From NCBI RefSeq assembly GCF_963583255.1, contig NC_084813.1:24253776-24317775 (forward strand): a stretch of DNA of 64,000 nt, written 5' to 3'. Both the position numbers and the translations under genes were made by a program. This document shows positions 11,802 to 21,647 of this stretch, one piece after another (positions within the stretch are counted from its first letter, which is position 1; the number at the start of each line of letters is the position of its first letter). A model generated the notes under the pieces. The model ran no database searches, was not told where the DNA came from, and worked only from the letters and a program-made list of their open reading frames with translations. This stretch comes from Pyrus communis. Taxonomy: Eukaryota > Streptophyta > Magnoliopsida > Rosales > Rosaceae.

Positions 11802-12114
11802 TCTTGTGTTTAGTAGCTTTTCCTCTTGTATAAATACCCCATCCCCATAAGGTTTAATCACATCAAATCAAATAAGAAGAAGCAACAATAGCTTCAAATA
11901 GTGTAAGCAGTGTTATACTTTTTATATTTATTTTTTTTTTTGAATAAAAAAATCTATATATATATATATATATATTAAATAAATTTGACCGCAAAGTCAA
12001 CCTCACTCCAGCATTGCTATCATAAAAAGTGACTTTGAGGAGAATTTATTGATAAACAAGAAAAATACAATATGTCAAGGGGGACATGAAGCCAAACCCT
12101 GACCATTAAAGAAT
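11802..12114. other. Non-coding stretch between the copia element and the LINE fragment
   Basis: Contains a TATA-like tataaatacccc near 11839, a poly-T run near 11930 and a short (TA)n run at about 11955-11975. No gene is seen. The promoter-like sequence may belong to an older mobile element, but I cannot show that. Confidence 0.4.
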
Positions 12115-12612
12115 TTATGAAAACAACTCAAAACCTCTTTTAGCAAAACCTATAACAAGGAAGCTTAGAAAGGTTATGAGAATAAGTAGTTGCAGCACAA
12201 GGAGGGCATGAATTCCACCAATGAACACCGAGGTGATCAACACCATAATTGGCCAAACAATCAGCAACTTGATTACCCTCCCTAAAATATGAGAAATCTG
12301 AACTTGCATGGAGGATAATAAAGCTCGACAGTTATGCCAACTAACCAAAAGTCTCCAAGGGATCGATATCAAAGAAGGCGAAGATGAAGAAAGAAGGTGA
12401 ACAACCAGTGAGGAGTCACACTCAATCCATAATGAATGCCAACCTTGGTCCCAAGCTAAAGATATACAATGAATAACAGTGCATAGTTCGACATTTAAAG
12501 AAGAGGTCAAACCTATTAAATGACATGTAAAATCACGAAAGATACCACCAAATGCAGCCACATCAAAGGAACCTCTTGCAGCACTATCAATATTTACTTT
12601 AATCCAAGACTA
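12115..12612 (-). pseudogene. Non-LTR retrotransposon (LINE) RNase H-like fragment
   Basis: The minus-strand translation begins WIKVNIDSAARG and continues through AFGGIFRDF and LWIECDSSLVVHLL, the RVT_3 / RNase H-like domain at the C-terminus of many plant LINE proteins. The frame shifts near 12280: the conserved REGNQVAD motif and following LANYG region are found in a neighbouring frame. No reverse transcriptase lies upstream, so this is a truncated, decayed piece. Confidence 0.7.
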
Positions 12613-12764
12613 AAAAGGCAGGCGACACAACACCTCAATAATTTTTCGAGCCTTAGCAGGACATCCATGAACACCCTAGGTCATATTTTGAGTATTTTCT
12701 AGTATTAGTTTTTGTGTGAGAAAATCCTTGAGTAATATTTTGAGTGTTCCTTCTTTCTCTTGCC

Positions 12765-12858
12765 TAAGTGGAAGTTAGGTTTGCATCAAGAGAGGATATG
12801 CAATCCCACTTCTAAGTTGAAGTTAGGTTTGCATCCATGGAGGATGAGTAATCACAAT
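12765..12858. repeat. Short direct repeat with about 48-bp internal periodicity, right copy
   Basis: Same orientation and two-unit layout as 6745-6838. It lies immediately before the right copy of the epimerase duplication. Confidence 0.6.
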
Positions 12859-12863
12859 GTTTG

Positions 12864-13970
12864 GTGACCTTTACTGAAAGATCACCCTTCTTGAGCTCAT
12901 ACACACCAACTTTTTCCTTCGACACGGAACCAGAAACATTAGCAATCGCAGTAGCGGCCAGAACGATGAAACAAGTAGAACATATGTGTTGGACATTTTG
13001 TTGAATAAAATGTTCATATCAGATAAGATCAGAGGAAGAGTAGAAGTGTAACAGATGGCGTATGAACACAGAACAATTTAGAGAAAAGACAGCAGTCTGT
13101 ACATTATGGTTAAGCACTTATGGTTGTATAGCCTGTTGTGTTGACTTGGTAACCCTATGAACGATGTGAGAAGATTCTTCAGCCCAATTGTGGTCCCCTA
13201 ATAAGACAAATTAAGAGTTTAATAACGCGATTTATTCGTTAATCGCTCGGGTTTAAGCAATGATGTGCAAGATAATATTGAATAAGGATGACTTCCCATT
13301 ACCTGTGATCCTCAAGTCTTGACTGTTTATGTCATATAAAGACAGCCGTGACACCCTAAATTTTTTGGCTTTTGTCTGCAAATCATGATTACGATGCAAT
13401 AAAATAAGCATCATCCTCATTAGTAAAACATTAGGTCCAAAAGCTTTTAGATTTAAAAAGTACTCTAATCAGATATGACATGAACCCACCAAGCAAGTTG
13501 AGAAAAATCATATTTGGGACATTCACACTGAGAGATTCTTACATGTAACAACGATACATTTACTTCTCTTTATCTAACTTATTACGTGGCCTGATACAGT
13601 GACGAGGGAAATCAAAAGAAGGGCAGTACACAAGCATTTGCCAATTGCCATCCAAGAAGCAAGCAGCCGGAGATGTTGACTATTGGGCCCTCTAATTGCA
13701 AGCATGGGCTGATAAGAGAAAAGAATGGCACATATTAAAAGTTCAAAACTGAGTGAGAGGCAGGCTACCAAAACAATGAGACAACCAGTTGGTTCCATAC
13801 GGATATTCCTTCCTTTTTTTTGTAGCCGTTTGTGTTGTTTTGCGAAAGGTAGCAATCCAATTGTGGTACCTACTAAACGATAATGCATAACTATATAAAT
13901 AAATTATCATCAAAACCAATCAATTTTAGAAAATAAATAAATAAATAAAGAAGAAGAACTTTCATACAAG
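12864..13970. repeat. Right copy of the local segmental duplication
   Basis: Homologous to 5154-6496 without the MITE found there. It includes the broken exon 1 and about 1 kb of its upstream DNA. Small indels and substitutions are scattered through it, so the duplication is older than the copia insertion. Confidence 0.75.
12865..12996 (-). pseudogene. Truncated copy of aldose 1-epimerase exon 1
   Basis: Matches exon 1 of the epimerase gene at 5111-5291: start (MSN in place of MSK), signal peptide region and KKGDLSV block. A one-base deletion after the first few codons shifts the frame, and homology ends before the conserved NWGATI motif. The remaining four exons are absent. It is a duplicated gene end, not a functional gene. 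Confidence 0.8.
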
Positions 13971-14135
13971 AAGAGTTTTTTTTAAACAACTTTATTAATG
14001 TTAAAGAGAGAAATGAGAGTTCAAAATTATTACAATAATTCAGACAAGAGTGAATTTCGAATCCAAGACAGTATGAATAGAAACCTAACATTTTGTCCGT
14101 TAAGATATTTGACCACATGCACATACAAGAAAAAA

Positions 14136-14262
14136 TTAACCCACAGAAGTTGATCTACTGTGAATCCACCATAACAGATTACTAAGGGAGTTTCCATCGT
14201 CGAAATCTTTCAAGCTTCTAATCTTCTCCAAAGCGCGTTCTTTGTCGTACATCCCTTGTAAT
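14136..14262 (-). pseudogene. Displaced 3' coding end of the GH81 glucanase gene
   Basis: Minus-strand translation continues the GH81 frame after the transposon: MYDKERALEKIRSLKDFDD, then NSLSNLLWWIHSR and a stop at 14136-14138. The DDGNSL...LLWWIHSR ending is typical of plant GH81 proteins. It is cut off from the main gene body by the hAT element. Joining 15251-17220 to 14136-14262 (one target copy removed) gives 2097 nt, an exact multiple of three. Confidence 0.88.
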
Positions 14263-14333
14263 CAGGGACGGATCTACAGAGGGTCCTGGGAGGTCCCAGG
14301 ACCCCTCGGCCATCCTAAAATGTTGCTAGAAAT

Positions 14334-14650
14334 TTTCCGGAGGACCCCTCGTACAGCCTGCAATTCTGGAGGAACACCAATGCCATATCTCAACATCTCT
14401 TCCAGTAAATCACAGCCTGTATCAAGCACACCTTCATTGCAAACCCCCTTGATCACAGCATCATAAAAACTGGCATCTGGTTTTGGATCTTTTTCTCCCA
14501 TTTTCTTCAAAATCTGTGCACAGTCTACTGCCCTCCCGTTCTTAATCAATTCATCGAACACCCTTTTACCAAGACTAGCAACCACTCGCAGACCAACCTC
14601 CACCATCCTGCTAAATATCTTAAGAGCATCATCTATACAGTCGTACTCGA
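14334..14650 (-). pseudogene. Captured pentatricopeptide-repeat (PPR) gene fragment
   Basis: About 105 codons with PPR helices: DDALKIFSRMVEVGL, then KRVFDELIKNGRAVDCAQIL, ASFYDAVIKGVCNEG and CDLLEEMLRYG. It looks like the C-terminal repeats of a P-class PPR protein. It sits inside the hAT element within an ORF (14274-14714) running into the element's terminal sequence. No organelle presequence or upstream repeats are present. Lack of internal stops suggests recent capture or chance; expression is unknown. Confidence 0.75.
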
Positions 14651-15029
14651 ACACGAGGCCTGTGCTGCTGTGCAGACTGTCTGTGTTGCTGCAGCAGTAG
14701 GTTGCAGGTTGCACGGAGAAGAAGAAAACAGGGGAGAAGAAAGAAAACAGGGCATTAAAAAAATTGGTCCAAAACGCAGTGTTTTGGCCCCTTTTTTTTT
14801 TTTTTTGTTAAACCAATGAAATCAACGTTTGAAATTGGTCCACCCTTTCACTTCTCCTGTCGTCCCTTTCATTTCTCCTTTCCCCGTTCCTTCCACTGCT
14901 TTTCCCCCTAATCCCCCCATCTTTCTTATATTCACCCAAAACTCTAAATTTCTAATCCCACCCAATCCCATATTATAATTACATTACTCCAATATTATAC
15001 CTCCACTTGTTTCAATTCTCCAAGCCACC

Positions 15030-15098
15030 ACTATTGGTAATGAAGCTATCATGGAACATTTTCAGACCATGAAACCTCGTCGTAGACGCTTGAATTAG
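15030..15098 (+). pseudogene. C-terminal remnant of a hAT transposase
   Basis: Encodes TIGNEAIMEHFQTMKPRRRR followed by two codons and TAG. This resembles the last residues of plant TTF-type/DUF4371 hAT transposases (pattern E-x-I-x-x-x-F-x-x-M-K-x-R-R). The rest of the transposase is missing. The assignment rests on recalled family pattern over a short stretch. Confidence 0.6.
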
Positions 15099-15219
15099 GA
15101 TTTTATAGCTTGTAATATTGTTATGCAAATGATTTTTGAATAAAATGTATTATATTTAACTTTTCAATGTTATTTTTGTCTATAAATTTTTTAACCCTTA
15201 CTATTGGGACCCCCCGAGT

Positions 15220-17184
15220 TTAAAATCCTGGATCCGCCACTGCTTGTAATGCATACACAAATCCTTTCCATCTGTCCGTGACTCCCTTCCTCCTGAACGC
15301 CGGTAATGCCCAGTTCACTAGCTCACTAGCAAACCCCTCATCAGAGAACAATACCTCAGTAACTGGCAAAATAGGCAGCATTTGGATTCCAAGTCTGACT
15401 TCCTTTTCCTTTGCAGTCGCAAACCAAAGCTTGCTGTCTCTCTTGATCGCCCATAAAATTCCCACAACCCGGTTTTTCTTCGCGAAACCTTTCTTGTAAA
15501 TTTGATTCTTTCCTCCCTCTCTCACATGCCACCACATTTGAGCTGCCTGAATTTCTAATGCAGTAAGCAGCGAACCGGTGGCCTCAAGTTGCGCATCTCT
15601 ATAGACTTTCCCCATCAGAGCAGCTGCATAGTAGGCATTAACTGCCTCACTCGTGCTCTCTTGATTCCTCCCGTCTGGGAATTCTGACAACCCTCCCGCC
15701 CACGAGTGCATTTTATAAAGATCAAAGCATCTCAGACGAGTGTAATTTGGATTCGACTGCTTGCCCTTGTTCAGAAAATCCTCCACGAGCGAGTAAGCTT
15801 GAGGCTTGTACTTCTCTCCCCATATAGGATCAATCTTTGCTAACACGGAAATTCCATATATAAAGTACCCCAGATGAAAATGGTGATCGTTATAAATACC
15901 AAACCCGAAATCAGCAGTTCGATCAGTTCTGGAGGATTTGGTAATAATTCCACCCCATGTTTTATCGTACAAAAATCCGTTGAAGCTAAAAGCACCGTCC
16001 AACCATGGCTCAATTTTATCGCTCAAGTATGTCCTAATCGCAGGGATCACATCAGGACAAGCTAGCTCCTCGGCGATCAGAGCCAGCCTCGCCGCTCTAG
16101 CAACTAATTTCCCGTAAAAGTACGAAGATTTGGGATTTGATTCTGTTGAACTAAGGGCGTCGACATCTCGACGAAGCGCAGATTTGATCTCAGAAAACGC
16201 ATCCTTTTTTACACCTCCAACGGAGTTCCAAGTGACTGGAATGGGCTTCGGTGCTAACAGCCACGAATCACCAACAATGCCAACCAAATCACCGTCGATG
16301 CTTTTGTACTTAAAATTTTGCAAAACAGTAGCGTTGGACAGAAGCTTGAGATGGAGAGGATGAGCGAGCACAAGCAAATCTCCACCTTTCTTTTCAAATT
16401 TATACGACAAAGTATTTGAGTTTTCGAGCACAGCTGCCCCAGAAATCGGGTAACAAGAACTGAAGTGGTCAAGAACTTTCTCAGATTTAGGATCAGGATC
16501 CGGCACTACAGCAACACGAATAATCCCAGAAATTTTTTTAAGAGATAACGTGGACGAGTCGCTGTTAATTAATTCAGTTGGGGAGGATGTGTATACTAAC
16601 CATGTCTGATCATTGTCGAGCTTGACGATGAACTTGGTTTTTGAGCCACTCGCTGAGGAAGCCGAGACAATCTTATGACTGGTCGATAAAGAAACCGCCG
16701 TGGGGCGATAAACAAAGCAGGTGAGAAAGGGGGTTCCCCGAACCAGGTAGAAGCGGAGGTTGGAGGAGGGAAAGTCCAATGTCACACTCAAATCATTGAA
16801 GTCGGAGACTACATGGTGGCCGTTGTTGTTTGAATTGGACGCGAAGATGGTGAGGTCAGCTTCGAACGGGGTTGTGGATACGGCAGTAGAGTTGTAGGAG
16901 AAAGACGGGTAAGCGAGAGATAGGGAAGAGTTGGCTGATCTGATGGTGTAGGGGTGGATGTATTCAGGTTGGTCGCCATTGTTGAGGACAAAGTTTTGGA
17001 AGAAGGAGTTGGTGGGGAGAGGGGATGAGAGGAGGTTCGGGGCGAAGAAGGTGGAAGGGTCGGGGAGGATGGTGGACTGAGCTTCCGGGAAGAGAAATGG
17101 GGCGGGGGTAGCCTGCGGAATCAACGCCGAAAAACAGAGTACGCAGACGACGAGAGCAAGAGAAGAAAGCATGTTGATTTTCAT
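15220..17184 (-). CDS. Endo-beta-1,3-glucanase, GH81, 3' end disrupted by a transposon
   Basis: Hydrolyses beta-1,3-glucan (callose or fungal wall glucan) in the apoplast. Intronless here. Start chosen at 17184 because MKINMLSSLALVVCVLCFSA is a classic signal peptide; in-frame ATGs at 17208 and 17220 lie in a partly repeated leader and would hide it. Conserved GH81 segments: NDHHFHLGYFIYG with the proposed catalytic Asp (about residue 431) and HSWAGGLSEFPDGRNQEST...EAVNAYY with the proposed catalytic Glu pair (about 505-515). Normal coding ends at WKGFVYALQ (15251); the last codons before the stop at 15220-15222 come from the hAT element. The ancestral tail of about 40 residues is at 14136-14262. 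The catalytic region is intact, so activity of the truncated product cannot be excluded. Confidence 0.92.
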   Translation of the reverse strand: MKINMLSSLALVVCVLCFSALIPQATPAPFLFPEAQSTILPDPSTFFAPNLLSSPLPTNSFFQNFVLNNGDQPEYIHPYTIRSANSSLSLAYPSFSYNSTAVSTTPFEADLTIFASNSNNNGHHVVSDFNDLSVTLDFPSSNLRFYLVRGTPFLTCFVYRPTAVSLSTSHKIVSASSASGSKTKFIVKLDNDQTWLVYTSSPTELINSDSSTLSLKKISGIIRVAVVPDPDPKSEKVLDHFSSCYPISGAAVLENSNTLSYKFEKKGGDLLVLAHPLHLKLLSNATVLQNFKYKSIDGDLVGIVGDSWLLAPKPIPVTWNSVGGVKKDAFSEIKSALRRDVDALSSTESNPKSSYFYGKLVARAARLALIAEELACPDVIPAIRTYLSDKIEPWLDGAFSFNGFLYDKTWGGIITKSSRTDRTADFGFGIYNDHHFHLGYFIYGISVLAKIDPIWGEKYKPQAYSLVEDFLNKGKQSNPNYTRLRCFDLYKMHSWAGGLSEFPDGRNQESTSEAVNAYYAAALMGKVYRDAQLEATGSLLTALEIQAAQMWWHVREGGKNQIYKKGFAKKNRVVGILWAIKRDSKLWFATAKEKEVRLGIQMLPILPVTEVLFSDEGFASELVNWALPAFRRKGVTDRWKGFVYALQAVADPGF

Positions 17185-17287
17185 GTTTGTTTTTGCATAT
17201 TCATTCATGCGAAATTGCACAGGGTTTGGTAAACATCTTAAATTGCATATTCATTCATGAAAAATTGCACAAGACTATCTCACTATG

Positions 17288-17460
17288 TACCAGTTTGGTA
17301 GTGCTGAAATTTTGAGAAAAAAAACTGGTACGAAAAAAAGCTGCTGCTTTTTAGTGTTCGGTAAACTTCATAAATCAGCTTTTTTCACAGTTGTGGATGA
17401 AAAAAATCAGAAAACTCAAGCAGCAAAGGCCAGCTTCAGAAAACTAGCTTTTTTTTGTTA
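17288..17460. repeat. Remnant of a MITE with accagtttggta-type ends
   Basis: Shares the theme of the element at 54168-54385 (taccagtttggtagtgctg start; poly-A/T and aatcagctttttt-type interior). No clear target duplication is visible. Borders are approximate. Confidence 0.35.
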
Positions 17461-17518
17461 ATGTCGAAACACAGGTGCACAGTAACAGGAGCCTGAGGAT
17501 CAATGGATCTGTGCAACA

Positions 17519-17655
17519 GGAGCCTGAGCATCAATGGATTCAGACCATTGAAATTTGATCCAACGATTACAAACATAGGACCTTTCTAAAAGTTATAATA
17601 ATTATAACCATTGAATCAAATTTCAATGGTCTGGATCTATTGATCTCCAGGCTCC
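17519..17655. repeat. Foldback (inverted-repeat) MITE
   Basis: Long imperfect palindrome. The left arm starts ggagcctgagcatcaatgg, continues cagaccattgaaatttgat, and pairs with the right arm ending gatctccaggctcc. The loop is only about 45 bp. Its interior resembles that of the Mutator-like MITE at 45567-45765 (ccaacg...acaa...ataatt). The transcript could form a hairpin. Confidence 0.6.
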
Positions 17656-17842
17656 GATTGCTCAGATCCGAAGAGATCTGTGTTCCTTTTGGAATTTTAT
17701 ATGAGCTCATACATATCATTGTGGTCGGCCTTGATAATCTAATGATACTAATTTATATGTTGAAGTTGAGACAAATTTTAACTCCATCTCCTACATTGCC
17801 CGCTTATTATAATTTTAATAAACTTCATTTTTCCATCACTTA

Positions 17843-18840
17843 GATCATGTTCAACTCTTTGAATAAGTCTCAAAATTTGACTTCTAAACGCACCCAATCT
17901 TCACTCTTTGAGTAAGTCTCAAAATTTGACTTCTAAACCCACCCAATTTCACTCCAACCTTGGCCAAAATTTTAGTTTTGGGTTAAAACTCAAAATTGGG
18001 CCAAATACCGGCCATCTTTTGAGTTTTAAACCCACTGGCGCGACTGAGAGCGCCCAGCACTGACCACCCACAAGCTTTTTCACATGCCTGTTTGAATCTC
18101 ACGCCCCTTATTTTCAAAAATAGACATGTTGGGTCCGATGCATGTGGGCATGTCTCCAAAACACAAAGGACTTGTTGGCAAAAGACATGAGCCCAAAGGC
18201 TCCTTGATTTAAATCCAACGGATTGGATCTTTGGATCGTTGACTAATCCAACGAGGTTCAACTTTAATTTTTTTTTTTTAATTTTGTATTTAAAAATCTT
18301 TGAATCTCACGGCTTAGATATAAAACGATAAAAAATAATAAAAAACTAAGGATCCAAATTAAATCCAAAGCCTAAAAAAATTATAAAAAAAATATTTAAC
18401 TCAAAATTTCACAAAAAAACTCTATAAATACCTATGCATTTGTTCAAACCTCCACACAAAATTCATTATTCTCCTACAATGCTTCCAATTTTTCTTTCTA
18501 CCATCTTCTAAAACCATTTGTATCATTGTTTCATATTCTTTCAATGTGTTTAATGAGTTTCATATGGTCGGTTTAGTGATTTTTAAATATTTATCGAAAT
18601 CTAAATATTTTTAGGTTAAAATGTTCATAAAATTAAATTAAGATATTCTACGTAATTTTTTTTAATTTTTTATAAAAATGGTTACTTTAGAAAAAATTAG
18701 TCTAAATTCATTCTTTAATAATATTAGGCTAAAAATTTAACATAAAAGGGTTGGAGCAAAAGAACTGTATCTAGGCTAAAATCTAAATTTTCTGGGTTAA
18801 AAAAAAAATTTAGGTTTTAACCCAAGGATTGGAGATGGTC
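17843..18840. mobile_element. Tourist-like (PIF/Harbinger) element, 998 bp
   Basis: Ends GATCATGTTCAACTC and (reverse complement) GACCATCTCCAATCC, flanked by TTA on both sides (17840-17842 and 18841-18843). A 3-bp TTA/TAA target duplication and GAxCATCTCCAAC ends fit PIF/Harbinger Tourist elements. Two related copies are at 54449-54997 and 63530-63933. No transposase is seen. Confidence 0.6.
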
Positions 18841-18843
18841 TTA

Positions 18844-19587
18844 GGTTATAGGACAAAGATACTTAAAGGAAATAAGCGTTTTTATGGTGAAAGTAATTTG
18901 ATCGTCTGAATGCCAAACTCTAAAATGTACTTGTGAGTAAATCATTCATAGAATACCTCACTTCGCCAGGAAAGCTCATGAAGTGACCTTTTTCAACGAG
19001 AGAATCGTAGACTCTTGGCGAACTTAGACTTGGATAGATAAAACTTGGACAGATAACCAACCGAAATATGTTCAATCGAACTGAATATGGCGCCAATTTG
19101 TCAACTCAATGATGTTCAACCGAATTGAATGTGTGATGACGGAGGTCAGTGAATGAATTAATGTTTTTCTCAGGGTATGAGAAGGTTTTGCGTAGAGCGA
19201 GGGTTTCTCATAGAGTTGATTTACGTGTTGAGCTCAAGGTCCACTCCATGTTGCTAAACCTCATACTTGAATTTCGTGATGGTCAAGTCTGTTGAGTTGT
19301 AAACTTCTGATAACATTCCAATTTCTCAACATATTCTTTGAATATACTCGGAATTATGGAAACTCTACCGCCTCCGAGTCTGGCGCCCCCTCTTTGACTT
19401 AACTAGGATTCTAAATAAATTGATGATGTGATTGATTCAACCTTTATCCAGAAACCAATTACGATCCTTAATGTTCTCTCATCCCACAACTTATAGTATA
19501 TGCGCCAAGTGCATGCAAAATTGGATCCAAACAAATTTATATTTGATAAATTAACTCAATAAGGAGCTACATGATATGATATGTAGG
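18844..19587. other. Non-coding stretch upstream of the PQQ pseudogene
   Basis: 744 bp with no gene, RNA or clear repeat that I can identify. Confidence 0.4.
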
Positions 19588-19928
19588 AAGTCAGACCTGG
19601 TGGCGTCCGCGGATGAGGAACAGGGGGAGCAGCCACTGACAAGAGTAGGGTCTACGCCAACATTGCAAACTCTGATTTAAAAAACTTCACTCTAAAGCCA
19701 ACCAACACCGTAACAACCGGTGGGTTTACTGGTGGTGGATGGGTGGCAATGGCTCCTGGCGGTGGCAAAATTCTATGGTCAACTGCCTATCCCAGCAATG
19801 CAAGTTCTCCTGGACCAGTGAGTGTGGCTAATGGTGTTTTATTTGCTGGATCCACAAATCCGCGAGGCTTCAATGCTGATCATTTTTATAAAATTCATGG
19901 GCACACATTTGAGAACACAGCAAAGTAG
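19588..19928 (+). pseudogene. Broken copy of the last exon of the PQQ beta-propeller gene
   Basis: Begins after an acceptor-like tgtag and matches exon 4 of the gene 0.8-3.6 kb to the right: VYANIANSDLKNFTLKP, GGGWVAMAPGGGKILWST and SVANGVLFAGSTN. An early in-frame stop and frame changes near 19605-19630 break it, and the conserved YAMNAKTGKILWTYDTG end is missing or scrambled after 19870. It is a remnant of a tandem duplicate. Confidence 0.75.
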
Positions 19929-20125
19929 AACTTGCCAATGCACTTGCAGATATGGGAAGGACATCCATCTGGCCAAAGAGTTGGTAATAAGGCAAGATCC
20001 ATTTAGATTTTACCATCTAAATTGATCATGTGATGAATATAATTTTTTTTCCCTTTGATTCAGTAATCTGTACGACTAGTGATTAATAATATGTTAACAC
20101 TTGGCAGGACTTCAAAGATTGACCG

Positions 20126-20134
20126 TATAAATAG
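20126..20134 (+). promoter_or_regulatory. Probable TATA box of the PQQ gene
   Basis: TATAAATAG lies 57 bp before the ATG at 20191, in plausible core-promoter position with a short leader. Confidence 0.5.
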
Positions 20135-20190
20135 TAAAAAGGCAAAGCTTCTCTGCATTTTGTGTGAGAGTACTTCAAGCTTTCACTTCC

Positions 20191-20285
20191 ATGGCGCCTG
20201 CAGAACTCTCCAACGGTCCTTTTCTCCTTTCTCTGTGTATGTTTTGTCTAGTCATAACACCAAGTGCAGGTTTTAACATTGTAAG

Positions 20286-20333
<48 letters not shown>

Positions 20334-21607
20334 AGTGGTTTTCACAACTTGATGGTTTTGGTTTGCAGTGGGGTTCTGCAGAGAAAAAAAAGGATGCCCA
20401 AGATTGGCTAAACCACGGCGGAGACTTGTACAACCGAAGATATGCCAACAGGGAGAAGAAGATAAGCCCTGCGACAGTTTCCAATCTCAGTTTGAAGTGG
20501 AAATTCTACGCAGGTGGTGACATAACTGTAACACCAGCCATTTTCGACGGCACACTCTACTTCCCCAGCTGGAATGGATACCTCTACGCTGTTAAGGCCT
20601 CCGACGGATCCCTTGTTTGGAAGAAGAATGTGCAGAAGCTGACTGGCTTTAACAACACCGGTTTCATACTCAATGTCAACTCTACAGTAACAAGATCGAC
20701 CCCAACTGTCGCCGACGATCTGCTCATTTGTGGAATCTATGGACCTGCTTTTGTTATTGCAGTCAAAAGGTCGAACGGGAAGCTTGTCTGGTCTACCAGG
20801 CTTGACAACCACACCAGAGCTTTCATCACCATGTCTGGAACCTATTACAAAGGGTTAGTCAAACTTAATCTACCTAACCTTTTTTTTTCGTTAGTTCTCT
20901 ATATCAGTCTCGGACTCGTTTATCAGTATTTTGAGAATGATTAAAAGTACTTTTAGATAGCCAAAAATGCTTCTAGTAAACTGCTTATGAACTATAAACA
21001 CATTAAAATTGGAAAATAACTTTTAACTTTTATTTCTTTTTCTCTGTGTGTGTGTTTCTAACAAAAGCATCTCCAACGAAAATACTTATGAACAGAAGTA
21101 CTTCCTTATCCTGAATACAGAGTCGTAAACCTAGCTCGCATGGATTTCCAAAGTCTCCCTCATACTCATTATAATATTAATAACTTATGAGTCAGTCAAT
21201 GGTGTTACTTGGAAACAAGAAGTTGGCAACAAGATAAGCAACACCATGTGCTTCTTGGCTATTTTTGTTCTGCTAGGATAGAAGTATAACAATTTTTTAT
21301 GCCTACTTGATATTTTAAGTAAGAGTAATGCTAAGGAGATTAAATTTGTAGACAAAGTTTTGAAAACTAAAAGACATGGAAGTTGATAATTGGTTTATTA
21401 CTTACACGTTGATAAATGTCCTCATTCTTATTGGTGACACATCATTTAGTTTACAAATTTAGTCTCAAAATTTGATCTCCCTAGCATTACTCTTTAAGTA
21501 ATATGTCAATTTCTAATAATCCAAGTCTTTTTTTATTCACACTGTAGTTTTTGCATATGTTAATCAACAATACAAATATGTTAAGACTTGTTGGCAACTT
21601 GACTTCC

Positions 21608-21647
<40 letters not shown>

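Larger units (their letters stand above)
14263..15242. mobile_element. Non-autonomous hAT element carrying a PPR gene fragment (Pack-type)
   Basis: 980 bp with imperfect terminal inverted repeats (left CAGGGACGGATCTA; right, reverse complement, CAGTGGCGGATCCA) and a perfect 8-bp target duplication CTTGTAAT at 14255-14262 and 15243-15250. The 8-bp duplication and CAG...GGCGGATC ends fit the hAT superfamily. On the plus strand, 15030-15098 encodes the likely last codons of a hAT transposase of the TTF-zinc-finger/DUF4371 type. On the minus strand, 14334-14650 encodes a PPR segment unrelated to transposition. It is inserted in GH81 coding sequence. Confidence 0.9.

Noticed and set aside
14274..14714. 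Functional PPR gene
   Set aside because: It has only a few repeats, no targeting sequence, and its C-terminus runs into transposon terminal sequence.
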